DNA from: Bacteroidales bacterium UBA3824
GTDB lineage: Bacteria; Bacteroidota; Bacteroidia; Bacteroidales; UBA3824
DNA length: 18,369 nt
Direction: 5' to 3'
Assembly: GCA_002393195.1 (NCBI GenBank)
Contig: DGIK01000179.1
Location: 1 to 18,369, forward strand
Shown here: positions 8,386 to 15,682 of the stretch, in pieces
Numbering within the stretch: position 1 is the stretch's first letter
Layout of the letters: the number at the start of each line of letters is the position of its first letter
The notes under the pieces: generated by a model
Database searches by the model: none
Seen by the model: only the letters and a program-made list of their open reading frames with translations
What the model was told of the DNA's origin: nothing
Position numbers and translations under genes: made by a program

Positions 8386-9876
8386 TTACGGTTTCATCGG
8401 CTCTCCTAACGACGATGCCTCGGCGTCTTTATCGTCCAATTTGAAACGCATAAACTGTTGATTGTCGGCGGTGTATGGTTTCCAGTCGCCGCCGTTTGCG
8501 CCGTTGGGGTCGCTGTATTTGGCGAAATTAGACCAGGCGGTGAGCATCTTTTCCGACAATTCCCAGTCGCCCTTTGTCCACGGACGCCAACAATGTTTCA
8601 ACGATTTGAAAACATACCACAAATCCGACGAATGGAACGCGCCTTTGAGATAATCTTCAGGATGGCTGCCGTCGTCAGGCAACGGTCTTGCAAACTGGTA
8701 CGCCCACGCCTTGCCGCCGTTTTCTTGACGATTGAGGCAGAAATCCTTGATTTGGTCAGCCATATTGCCCGGGTCGTTGAGCGTGCAACCAATCATATAA
8801 GGCACGGCTGCAATTTCACCAGCAATGCAGGCATCGTCGAAAGCCTTTGGTAACACGTAACCGTCAACGTAAGGCGCAATGGGACCGGCATTGAGGCAAC
8901 TGCGCTTGCCAGTGGCGCGGGTGTAGAGCGCACCGAGGGCGTAAATTTCCTCGGTTGACGCCGAGCGGAGGTCTTTGAGAGTTTTGAGGTTTGCCCAGTC
9001 GCAAACTTCCTTGATTTGTTTTTCAGCCTCGGCGAGTGTCAACTGGCTCTGACGGAAAAATGGCGGCAGTTTGTCGGCTTCTTCCTTCGGCAACGGCTTC
9101 TGCAAACCGCTGGCACTCATTATGACAGCTTTGTTGAAAAGGCCTTTGGTAAGCGGCGACGATGAGAGGAATTTTGTGCTGCGGCCGCCCGCGCTCTGTC
9201 CGAAAATCATCACATTGTCGGGGTCGCCGCCAAATTGAGAAATGTTTTTCTTGACCCATTTCATCACTTCAATTTGGTCGAGAGTGCCCCAGTTGCCAGT
9301 AGCGTGTGCGGGGTCTTCGGCGGAGATTTCGGGATGTGCAAAGAATCCGAATGGACCGACGCGGTAATTGAAGGTTACGAGGACGACATCTTTTGCCGCC
9401 CATTCCTGACCGTCGAACTCAGGCTCAGAGCGCCACCCTTCTCTCAGTCCGCCGCCAAAAATCCAAATTGCGACAGGCAGTTTCTTTTCGGGCTGTGCGG
9501 ACGCCTTGGTATAGACGTTTAGGTAGAGGCAATCCTCGCTGTAAGCCTTCTCCTCGCCGTATCCCCATTCTGTGGTGTAGCCGCCGTCATAGTGCGCACC
9601 CTGGAACGCCGGATGTCCGAACTGGTCGCAAACCTTGACGCCCTTCCACGGCACAACCGGCTGCGGAGCCTTCCAACGGTTTTCGCCAATCGGCGGCGCG
9701 GCGTATGGAATGCCTTTATAAACTACGACACCCTCAATGTCGGTGTCAACGCCCTGAACCTGACCGCCTTCAATGGTCAGCACGGGATTTCCAGGGGCTT
9801 TGTCCTGTTGCTTAGTCTGCGTGCCACACGCCGCAAACATCGCAAGAGCCAATGCAAATAATGTCAATCTTTTCAT
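8386..9876 (-). CDS. Type-B carboxylesterase lipoprotein, 496 aa
   Basis: An alpha/beta-hydrolase of the carboxylesterase/para-nitrobenzyl esterase family, exported as a lipoprotein (Cys17 after LAMFAA). N-terminal family blocks are clear: KGIPYAAPPIGENRWKAP, SEDCLYLNVY, then the oxyanion-hole GGG at 141-143. The nucleophile is Ser228 in FGQSAGG, where most relatives have GESAGG. The catalytic His is probably His415 in GAFHSSDLWYVF. The acid is probably Asp368 in CTLNDPGN, a position usually held by Glu. Length is normal for the family. It lies on the same strand as, and downstream of, the GH9 gene, but 568 bp and a terminator separate them, so it has its own transcript. A role in removing acetyl or aryl esters from plant polysaccharide is inferred from the neighbours; the substrate cannot be read from sequence. 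Confidence 0.93.
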   Translation of the reverse strand: MKRLTLFALALAMFAACGTQTKQQDKAPGNPVLTIEGGQVQGVDTDIEGVVVYKGIPYAAPPIGENRWKAPQPVVPWKGVKVCDQFGHPAFQGAHYDGGYTTEWGYGEEKAYSEDCLYLNVYTKASAQPEKKLPVAIWIFGGGLREGWRSEPEFDGQEWAAKDVVLVTFNYRVGPFGFFAHPEISAEDPAHATGNWGTLDQIEVMKWVKKNISQFGGDPDNVMIFGQSAGGRSTKFLSSSPLTKGLFNKAVIMSASGLQKPLPKEEADKLPPFFRQSQLTLAEAEKQIKEVCDWANLKTLKDLRSASTEEIYALGALYTRATGKRSCLNAGPIAPYVDGYVLPKAFDDACIAGEIAAVPYMIGCTLNDPGNMADQIKDFCLNRQENGGKAWAYQFARPLPDDGSHPEDYLKGAFHSSDLWYVFKSLKHCWRPWTKGDWELSEKMLTAWSNFAKYSDPNGANGGDWKPYTADNQQFMRFKLDDKDAEASSLGEPMKP

Positions 9877-9906
9877 AAGTATTAGTAGTTATAATGTTTT
9901 GTACGG

Positions 9907-9914
9907 CAAATTTA
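9907..9914 (-). promoter_or_regulatory. Possible -7 box for the esterase gene
   Basis: On the minus strand TAAATTTG (9914-9907) matches TAnnTTTG and lies 30 bp before the esterase ATG. I could not find a convincing -33 TTTG at 19-21 nt upstream, so this is a partial call. Confidence 0.4.
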
Positions 9915-9972
9915 CAACATTTTTCGGAAATACTCATAGATGTGAAAAGATTTATTTTCCAGATGATTGGTT

Positions 9973-10248
9973 GGGGCATACGTTGTGTACGTTCCATTTC
10001 ATTGAATATGCACGATGATGGGCGTAGGGGCGTACCTTGTGTACGTTCCGTCCCATAAAATATACGTGCGTTTGGGCGTTTTCCTTCCCATTAAATATGC
10101 GTTCGTTTGGGGCGTGTTCCGTCCCATTGAATATGACCGATGATGATATTTGCAATGGATGTTTGCGGAGCGTACACGAGGTACGCCCCTACCCGATTAC
10201 ATTGCATAAATTGATGTTTATGGAACGTACCATAACCCGATTACATTG
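9973..10248. repeat. Decayed array of a second palindromic repeat family
   Basis: Four direct, degenerate units begin at 9973, 10027, 10074 and 10109. The best is GGGGCGTACCTTGTGTACG (10027-10045), followed by TTCCGTCCCAT and an AATAT-containing AT-rich segment. An inverted copy lies at 10171-10192 and matches 10024-10045 at 21 of 22 positions when reverse-complemented. A second inverted fragment, GGAACGTAC, is at 10222-10230. The 14-mer ACCCGATTACATTG occurs twice (10191-10204 and 10235-10248). Each complete unit contains a small hairpin, CGTAC-CTTGT-GTACG. The family is distinct from the REPs beside the RAYT and has no associated gene in view. Confidence 0.75.
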
Positions 10249-10378
10249 AAATCATTGGCGAAACATATCGTTTGCCCATTTTGATGGGTTGTTGTGGATA
10301 TAATCAACGATGCGGGGCGTCCATTTGATTGCGGATTAAATACCGCAAATGTAATAATTATATATTGAAAAAACAAAT

Positions 10379-10412
10379 AAAAAAACCGCCTGAGGCTTGC
10401 GCCACAGACGGT
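10379..10412 (-). terminator. Rho-independent terminator of the GH9 gene
   Basis: Read on the minus strand, ACCGTCTGTGGC pairs with GCCTCAGGCGGT around a GCAA tetraloop (10412-10385), with one G-T wobble and one T-T mismatch. A run of T follows (plus-strand A run 10379-10385). It lies 32 bp past the GH9 stop codon. Confidence 0.85.
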
Positions 10413-10444
10413 CTGGAATTATTGCCTGCAAATGTTTGGGAATG

Positions 10445-13012
10445 TTACATTTTTATCATTTCCTTGAATGCCATGCCAAATATCAGGTAGCCTGTGTTGC
10501 CGGCGATTGTGCCTTCGTTTTGTCCCCAAAGGAATGGCCAGTCGTCGAAGTTTTCAAAATGGTCTGGCTTGCGGAACAGGATGCCGGGCGCCATATTGCC
10601 GGGGATGAAGGAAAAGTCGGCGCGGTTGTTGCCGTAAAATACTGATTTCGGGTGGGTTGCGCCAATTACCGCTACGAGGGAATAATTATGGTAAGGATGG
10701 CAACCAAAGAGCCAAGCGGCTGTCTTAAAGGCGTATTCCTTGCCGATGATGTCGGGGAAATATTTGTGGGCGTAACATACCGCCGTGCCGTGCGAAACTG
10801 TCTGACCGCCGCCCGCCCAGTTGCCAAGTCCGATGGGAATACCGTAGGGATTTTGGATGGCAAGGCTGTCGAGATAAACCTTGTATTTCTCCATATAGGG
10901 ACGGAGTTTTTCTTTGTAACCGTCTGGCATATAAGGCACTGCGTCGAGTGCGGTTTGGATTGTGAAATTGACATTGTAGTCGAGAGCCTTCCAAATTTTC
11001 GCCTCAAAATTGTCGAGATATTGTTGCTCGCGGGTGGCGGCGTAGAGTTGGATGTCGGCGGCAATGTCGCCAAAACCACGGAGCAAAAGTTCGTCGTGTT
11101 CGCCGGAAGTGTGGCGATTTTGGTCGTTGCGGCGTTGCTCGATGAGTGCCTGCGACTCCTTGAACAATCGTTTTGACTGCACGAGGGCGCGGTTGGCGAG
11201 GTCGTCGTTATAACCCTTCAACACGCGGCTCGCGGCTGCAAACATCGTTGCGGCGCGGTTGTCAAGCATAGGATTGCGCGTTGTAAATGCCCACATATCG
11301 TCCTTTGTGCCGCTCCATTTGCCGTCGGCGGATTTGGTGTAGGGCGGGAGTTTCGGGTCGTAACGGAGACCGTCAGTAATGGATGCTGCGTCGCCAAGAT
11401 GATGGTAATTGTCTAATACTCCGTTAGATAGCGTTGTAGCCATATAACCGATGTTTTCGGCTTGGGCAACGAGATTGAGGACGCCGTGTTCGATGTATTG
11501 CATAATGTCAGGCACGCCGTCGGGACGATGGAGATCTACATAACGCTGTTTTTCATCCACAAAAGTTTCGTCGCGCTCCGAGCGGAAAAGTTCCCACGTG
11601 CGCACGAGGTTTTGGACGACGCTGATATTGGAACCAGTCTCGATGTCGAAGTCGCCCGCGTCGAAAAATCCGCCTACATTCAAGCCCGGAATCAGTTCGT
11701 AAGGCTTGTATTTGGTGTCGGTCGCGCCTTGGAAATGGAGGTCAAAATGGTCGCTCGGCGGTGCTTGGATGTAGCCTTCCTTGAACGGTTCGCCGTGCCA
11801 AATGCGGTAGCCCTCGTTGACCATAATATGGTTGAGGTGGATGGGAATCCAAATGTCACTCGTGGCGTCGGTTATCTTGTCATAGACATTATCGTTGATG
11901 ATGAAATGCTCGCTCTCCACGTCGCCGTATTTGATGTAATAGATGCCGGGAGTGTTGATTTGGGAGAAATCAAACTTTACATAATTGTACTTGAAATACT
12001 TGCCCCAAAGGTCGGTTTTGCCTTCGTAAACCATTGAGGGCTTGGCATCTTCGCCGATTTTGTAGAGTTGAGCCGTGGGGCGCACATTGTCATTGGGGTC
12101 GAGTTCGATGACGGCGGTTTTAGGCTGATTGGGAATGTAGCCAACCTGCGAAAATCCGATGTTGGGTTTGCGAATCCAACCGTCGATGGCGTTAGGCTCA
12201 ATCGTCCATGAAATCACCTTGCCGGTCTTGCCCTGTGGTATCACGCTGCGCAGTACGTACCAGCCGTTTTGCGCCAACATACGACCATCGTAAAGTTTTA
12301 ATTCATTGTCAGTTGAGGTGATTTTAATCAACCTTTCGGGACAATCGGAGCCGACAATGATTTCGTGTCCCGTCTCCATCGGCAGCGGGTCGATGAACTT
12401 GTCGGTGCCACGGTCGTCGTAGGTCTTGAAACCTTTGAATTGTTTTGGTTTTTCAGAATTGCTGCGCGTAACGGTTTGACTTGCAGCGTATTTCGGGAAC
12501 AGATTCGGGCGACCGTCCATCAAATATGTCTTGCTCCAATATTGAGACGGGAGAAATTCGAGATTGAAGCCCGCATCTTTCAGGGTTTCGGGGACGGGCT
12601 TGTCAACATACACCGAAATTTCCACGGCGTTGCCCTTAGCCTGAGCCACGATGCGCGAATCAAAGTCGTAATCCTCATAACGGAGTTTTACCTCGATTGA
12701 ATTGTCGTCCTTGTTGACGGTGCGGCTCACGGTTTTCGGCACGAGATCCCATTGTTCGGGAGTGTTGTTGAGCCTCACTGCCCCACCCTGTACGGTGCGC
12801 ACTCCGTGATGGATAATTTCGATGCCTGAATTTTTTTCATCGTTGAATCCACCATTAAAATCGTTGCTGAATATCAGCACGTTGACGCCCTGCCTTTCAA
12901 AATAATCGCGGTCGTTGAGGGTAAGCGGGCCAGCGACTTTTTTGGCAGAGTCGCCGCCGCCACACGCATATAGCATCGCCGAGGCAGCAATTAGTAAAAG
13001 TGTCTTTCGCAT
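10445..13012 (-). CDS. GH9 family lipoprotein (endoglucanase-like) with extra N-terminal domain, 855 aa
   Basis: A predicted inverting GH9 enzyme exported as a lipoprotein (MRKTLLLIAASAMLYAC, Cys17). Residues about 30-280 form a beta-rich domain I do not recognise. An Ig-like CelD_N domain follows (about 285-371, with IGFSQVGYIPNQPKTAVIEL), then the alpha/alpha-barrel catalytic domain (about 380-853). The catalytic-base motif DAGD is at 451-454 (GGFFDAGDFDIETG). The general acid is probably Glu833 in WGQNEGTI. The block usually carrying a PHHR-type signature reads GATHPKSVFYGNNR (784-797), so substrate binding may differ from classical cellulases. I chose the ATG at 13012 because it gives a clean lipoprotein signal; an in-frame ATG at 13093 would add 27 non-signal residues. 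It is divergent from the toxin-antitoxin pair. Beta-glucan or xyloglucan is the likely target, by family only. Confidence 0.87.
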   Translation of the reverse strand: MRKTLLLIAASAMLYACGGGDSAKKVAGPLTLNDRDYFERQGVNVLIFSNDFNGGFNDEKNSGIEIIHHGVRTVQGGAVRLNNTPEQWDLVPKTVSRTVNKDDNSIEVKLRYEDYDFDSRIVAQAKGNAVEISVYVDKPVPETLKDAGFNLEFLPSQYWSKTYLMDGRPNLFPKYAASQTVTRSNSEKPKQFKGFKTYDDRGTDKFIDPLPMETGHEIIVGSDCPERLIKITSTDNELKLYDGRMLAQNGWYVLRSVIPQGKTGKVISWTIEPNAIDGWIRKPNIGFSQVGYIPNQPKTAVIELDPNDNVRPTAQLYKIGEDAKPSMVYEGKTDLWGKYFKYNYVKFDFSQINTPGIYYIKYGDVESEHFIINDNVYDKITDATSDIWIPIHLNHIMVNEGYRIWHGEPFKEGYIQAPPSDHFDLHFQGATDTKYKPYELIPGLNVGGFFDAGDFDIETGSNISVVQNLVRTWELFRSERDETFVDEKQRYVDLHRPDGVPDIMQYIEHGVLNLVAQAENIGYMATTLSNGVLDNYHHLGDAASITDGLRYDPKLPPYTKSADGKWSGTKDDMWAFTTRNPMLDNRAATMFAAASRVLKGYNDDLANRALVQSKRLFKESQALIEQRRNDQNRHTSGEHDELLLRGFGDIAADIQLYAATREQQYLDNFEAKIWKALDYNVNFTIQTALDAVPYMPDGYKEKLRPYMEKYKVYLDSLAIQNPYGIPIGLGNWAGGGQTVSHGTAVCYAHKYFPDIIGKEYAFKTAAWLFGCHPYHNYSLVAVIGATHPKSVFYGNNRADFSFIPGNMAPGILFRKPDHFENFDDWPFLWGQNEGTIAGNTGYLIFGMAFKEMIKM

Positions 13013-13100
13013 AGTGTAAAGGTTTTTGATGATGTGTGTTGACCGTTGGACACAGCGACGGCGGAATGGTTTAAATATAGGCGTTAACGGCAAAAAAAAT

Positions 13101-13131
13101 TTTGAGTATTACAATTAATGTTATACATTTG
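13101..13131 (+). promoter_or_regulatory. Bacteroidetes-type promoter for the toxin-antitoxin genes
   Basis: TTTG (13101-13104) and TACATTTG (13124-13131) are spaced by 19 nt, an exact match to the TTTG/TAnnTTTG form. The antitoxin ATG is 27 bp downstream, after an A-rich leader. The GH9 gene starts in the opposite direction 89 bp to the left. Confidence 0.75.
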
Positions 13132-13158
13132 CAACGTTAATGAATTAAAAAAAAGATT

Positions 13159-13410
13159 ATGGACGTAACAATTTCATTAGACTCAATATTGAATTTTCTT
13201 CACTCCTTCTCGTTGACGGCAGACAACAAAAAATGGATTGCTGACCATCTCTACGAAGAGGCGAAAGCGGAGGAAAAGGATAATCGCGAACTCACACCCA
13301 CCGAAGAAAAATTCATAAAAAGAGCAATGTTGGGGCATCAACAGATTCAGGAGGGCAAGTGCAAGGACAGCGAAGAAGTTTTCAAAATGTTGGAAGATCG
13401 TTACAAATAG
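13159..13410 (+). CDS. Predicted antitoxin of a ParE/RelE-type module, 83 aa
   Basis: A small acidic protein (many Glu, Asp and Lys) directly upstream of a ParE/RelE-like toxin, the usual order in type II modules. The N-terminus (MDVTISLDSILNFLHSFSLT) and the KKWIADHLYEEA segment resemble short antitoxins commonly paired with such toxins in Bacteroidetes. I see no clear ribbon-helix-helix or helix-turn-helix motif. The C-terminal part (about 45-83) is charged and helical and would be expected to wrap the toxin. The promoter at 13101-13131 and the A-rich leader support this start. The antitoxin call rests mainly on context and size. Confidence 0.75.
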   Translation: MDVTISLDSILNFLHSFSLTADNKKWIADHLYEEAKAEEKDNRELTPTEEKFIKRAMLGHQQIQEGKCKDSEEVFKMLEDRYK

Positions 13411-13418
13411 AGAACTTT

Positions 13419-13745
13419 ATGAAAGTAAAATGGTCTGATTTTGCCCTAAATGAATTTGTCCAAACGGCGGATTACATTGACGAACATTTCGGAGAATCAA
13501 CCCGAATAAAATTTGTCAATGAAGTTCGTTATGTAGATTCATTATTGTCAACACAGCCGTACATTGGCAGAAAAGAGCCAATTTTGGAGAGGGCCGCATT
13601 ACAATACAGAAGTGTCAAGGTAAGCGACATTAACAGAATTGTTTATTATATTGGTGAAGAAATAATTGAAATTGTTGACTTTTGGGATATGCGCAGAAAT
13701 CCCGAATTACTTGCTGAAAGAGTAATTAATAATGGGGCAAAATAA
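13419..13745 (+). CDS. ParE/RelE superfamily toxin, 108 aa
   Basis: Family features are visible. The N-terminus MKVKWSDFALNEFVQTADYI gives the opening strand and first helix. The centre has the common P-x-x-GR turn (PYIGRKEP, about 47-54). The strands RSVKVSDINRIVYYI and EIIEIVDFWDMRRNPE end in the conserved WDxRRNP-type block (89-95). The start is the ATG at 13419, 8 bp after the antitoxin stop, so the two are certainly co-transcribed; an upstream start would overlap the antitoxin and add non-homologous residues. Whether it poisons gyrase (ParE-like) or cleaves mRNA (RelE-like) cannot be told. The GH2 gene begins 40 bp later on the same strand with no promoter that I can find between them. 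Confidence 0.85.
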   Translation: MKVKWSDFALNEFVQTADYIDEHFGESTRIKFVNEVRYVDSLLSTQPYIGRKEPILERAALQYRSVKVSDINRIVYYIGEEIIEIVDFWDMRRNPELLAERVINNGAK

Positions 13746-13785
13746 TTTGTATAGAATAACACTCATCAAAAAACAACACAAGATT

Positions 13786-15576
13786 ATGAAAAAAATTCTA
13801 CTAACAATCATTGTGAGCATTGCGGTAATTATTGCCGTTAATGCCCAAGAAATCACGCAGTTGGGCAATGTGCTCAACCGTGAAAAAATCTCACTGAATG
13901 GCGATTGGAATTACATCGTCGATGTGCAGGAGGAGGGTTATTACGATTACAGGATGAACCCGACGCCGTGGGGATTTTTCCGCAACGCCAAGCCGCAACG
14001 TCCCGAAGATTTGGTGGAATATGACTTCGACAAGGCTGCAACGATGCAGATTCCGTCGGATTGGAACACCAAGGACGACCGCCTGTTTTTCTATGAAGGC
14101 ACAGTTTGGTTCAAGAAGTCGTTCCAATACACCAAGAAGCCCGGCAAACGCGCAATTCTGTATTTTGGCGCGGTGAATTACGAGGCGATTGCGTACCTCA
14201 ACACCCAAATCCTCGGCATCCACGAGGGCGGCTTCACGGCTTTCAATTATGACGTTACCGACATCATAAAGGACGGCGAAAACGTTGTGATTGTGAAAGT
14301 TGACAACAAACGCCGCAAGGAAAATGTGCCGACACAGATTTTCGACTGGTGGAATTATGGCGGCATCACACGCGATGTTTATCTCGTGGAGACCGACGAT
14401 GTTTACATCCAAAATTACAATTTTGACCTCGACAAAACCACAAAAAATCAAATCTATTTCAGCATCAACCTCAACACAAAATCCGCCGGAAAAACAGTGG
14501 AGATTTCAATCCCCGAACTCAAAATCCGTCAGTCGTTTACGTCCAACCGCAACGGCGTGATTGAGGGAATGTTGACGGCTAAAAACCTGACGCTTTGGTC
14601 GCCCGAAAATCCCAAACTCTATGACGTGGAATTGAAACTCGGCGCATCAGTCCTGAAAGACCAAATCGGATTCCGCACAATCGAAACCCAAGGCAAAAAA
14701 ATCCTCCTGAACGGCAAGCCGATTTTCCTGCGCGGCATCAGTATCCACGAGGAAAAGACCAATGGCGGCGGTCGTGCAAACTCTACCGAAGACGCAAAAA
14801 AATTGCTCTCGATGGCGAAGGAATTGGGCTGCAATTTTGTGCGCCTTGCACATTATCCGCACAACGAATATATGGTGCGCGAGGCTGAAAAACAGGGCAT
14901 TCTCGTATGGTCGGAAATTCCGGTTTATTGGACGATTGATTGGAAAAATCCCGGCACTCTCCTCAATGCAAAGCGTCAACTCACCGATATGATTCTCCGC
15001 GACCAAAACCGCGCAAATGTCATCATTTGGTCTATCGCCAACGAGACTCCGCACGGCAACGACCGCGAAAAATTCCTCGCGCAACTCGCCTCTCACGCCC
15101 GCTCGTTGGATTCCACGCGCCTGATTAGTATGGCGATGGAGGTTTTGTCGGCGGCTAATTATCACAACAAATTGCAGGACAATATGAACAAATATGTGGA
15201 TGTGATTAGTTTCAATCAATACATCGGTTGGTATCGCGATGTGAACGACGCGCCCAAAATGACGTGGGAAATTCCATACGATAAGCCCGTGATTGTCAGC
15301 GAGTTTGGCGGCGGTGCAAAGTATGGTCTCCACGGCGCAAAAAATCAGCGTTGGACAGAGGAATTTCAGGAAAATCTGTACAAAGAAAACGTTGCAATGT
15401 TGGACAAAATCGACGGACTCGCCGGCACAACGCCGTGGATTTTGAAGGACTTCCGCTCGCCCCGCCGCGTGCTTGATGGAGTTCAGGATTATTACAACAG
15501 AAAAGGCCTTTTCTCCGACAATGGCGAGAAAAAATTGGCGTTTTATATTTTGCAGGATTGGTATAAAAAGAAATAA
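13786..15576 (+). CDS. GH2 family glycosidase, probable beta-glucuronidase, 596 aa
   Basis: A secreted retaining beta-glycosidase. Residues 1-20 are a type I signal (KKILLTIIVSIAVIIAVNA, cut before Gln21). A sugar-binding jelly-roll domain (about 25-200), an Ig-like domain (about 203-300) and a TIM barrel (about 305-590) follow. The acid/base is Glu420 in WSIANETPHG and the nucleophile is Glu506 in VIVSEFGGG. Near the C-terminus YYNRKGLF provides Asn571-x-Lys573, the NxK pair that binds the glucuronate carboxylate in GH2 beta-glucuronidases. Length (596) and residue spacing are close to E. coli GusA. The start at 13786 gives the signal peptide; an in-frame ATG at 13732 would overlap the toxin gene. 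Unlike the other exported enzymes here it is not a lipoprotein. If the NxK reading is wrong, beta-galactosidase is the main alternative. Confidence 0.93.
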   Translation: MKKILLTIIVSIAVIIAVNAQEITQLGNVLNREKISLNGDWNYIVDVQEEGYYDYRMNPTPWGFFRNAKPQRPEDLVEYDFDKAATMQIPSDWNTKDDRLFFYEGTVWFKKSFQYTKKPGKRAILYFGAVNYEAIAYLNTQILGIHEGGFTAFNYDVTDIIKDGENVVIVKVDNKRRKENVPTQIFDWWNYGGITRDVYLVETDDVYIQNYNFDLDKTTKNQIYFSINLNTKSAGKTVEISIPELKIRQSFTSNRNGVIEGMLTAKNLTLWSPENPKLYDVELKLGASVLKDQIGFRTIETQGKKILLNGKPIFLRGISIHEEKTNGGGRANSTEDAKKLLSMAKELGCNFVRLAHYPHNEYMVREAEKQGILVWSEIPVYWTIDWKNPGTLLNAKRQLTDMILRDQNRANVIIWSIANETPHGNDREKFLAQLASHARSLDSTRLISMAMEVLSAANYHNKLQDNMNKYVDVISFNQYIGWYRDVNDAPKMTWEIPYDKPVIVSEFGGGAKYGLHGAKNQRWTEEFQENLYKENVAMLDKIDGLAGTTPWILKDFRSPRRVLDGVQDYYNRKGLFSDNGEKKLAFYILQDWYKKK

Positions 15577-15583
15577 AAAAGAT

Positions 15584-15606
15584 TGGAGTGCGGATGGCTC
15601 GTCTGC
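15584..15606 (+). repeat. Single degenerate REP after the GH2 gene
   Basis: The tag TTGGAGT is followed by GCGGATGGCTCGTCTGC (15590-15606). This is the same 17-nt hairpin as the RAYT-linked REPs, with changes that keep pairing through G-T wobbles. It begins 8 bp after the GH2 stop codon and no partner copy is nearby. Confidence 0.75.
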
Positions 15607-15629
15607 GCGAGCAAAAAAATAATTGTTGT

Positions 15630-15662
15630 TTTGCTTTCATATAGAAACTTTTCATATATTTG
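15630..15662 (+). promoter_or_regulatory. Bacteroidetes-type promoter for the AlbA/EVE gene pair
   Basis: TTTG (15630-15633) and TATATTTG (15655-15662), with a 21-nt spacer, match the TTTG/TAnnTTTG form. The ATG at 15683 lies 20 bp downstream after an A-rich leader. This placement is why I prefer 15683 over an in-frame upstream TTG at 15623. Confidence 0.7.
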
Positions 15663-15682
15663 CGAGAAAAAAGATTTCAATT

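Larger units (their letters stand above)
9877..10444. other. 568-bp intergenic region between GH9 and esterase genes
   Basis: I see no credible gene here. From left to right it holds the possible esterase promoter (9907-9914), a decayed repeat array (9973-10248), small hairpins at 10275-10288 (CCCAT/ATGGG, 4-nt loop) and 10329-10348 (TTGCGG/CCGCAA), and the GH9 terminator (10379-10412). Short open frames across the repeats have no coding character. Confidence 0.7.

Noticed and set aside
9952..10249. Short open frames across the palindromic repeats
   Set aside because: They are translations of repeat units on both strands with no leader, domain or conservation to support a gene.
10652..11176. 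Plus-strand open frame of 174 codons opposite GH9
   Set aside because: It is antisense to the GH9 catalytic domain and has no motif of its own.
13012..13093. Upstream start of GH9 at 13093
   Set aside because: The added 27 residues would bury the lipoprotein signal; the ATG at 13012 gives a normal signal with Cys17.
13732..13785. Upstream start of GH2 at 13732
   Set aside because: It would overlap the toxin gene and place 18 polar residues ahead of a clean signal peptide; 13786 also follows an A-rich leader.
3134..15576. A complete polysaccharide utilization locus
   Set aside because: No SusC, SusD, surface glycan-binding protein or PUL regulator is present, and the enzymes lie in separate transcription units.
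15584..15622. Terminator after GH2 at the degenerate REP
   Set aside because: The hairpin is followed by an A run, not T, on the plus strand, so I see no good intrinsic terminator for GH2 here.
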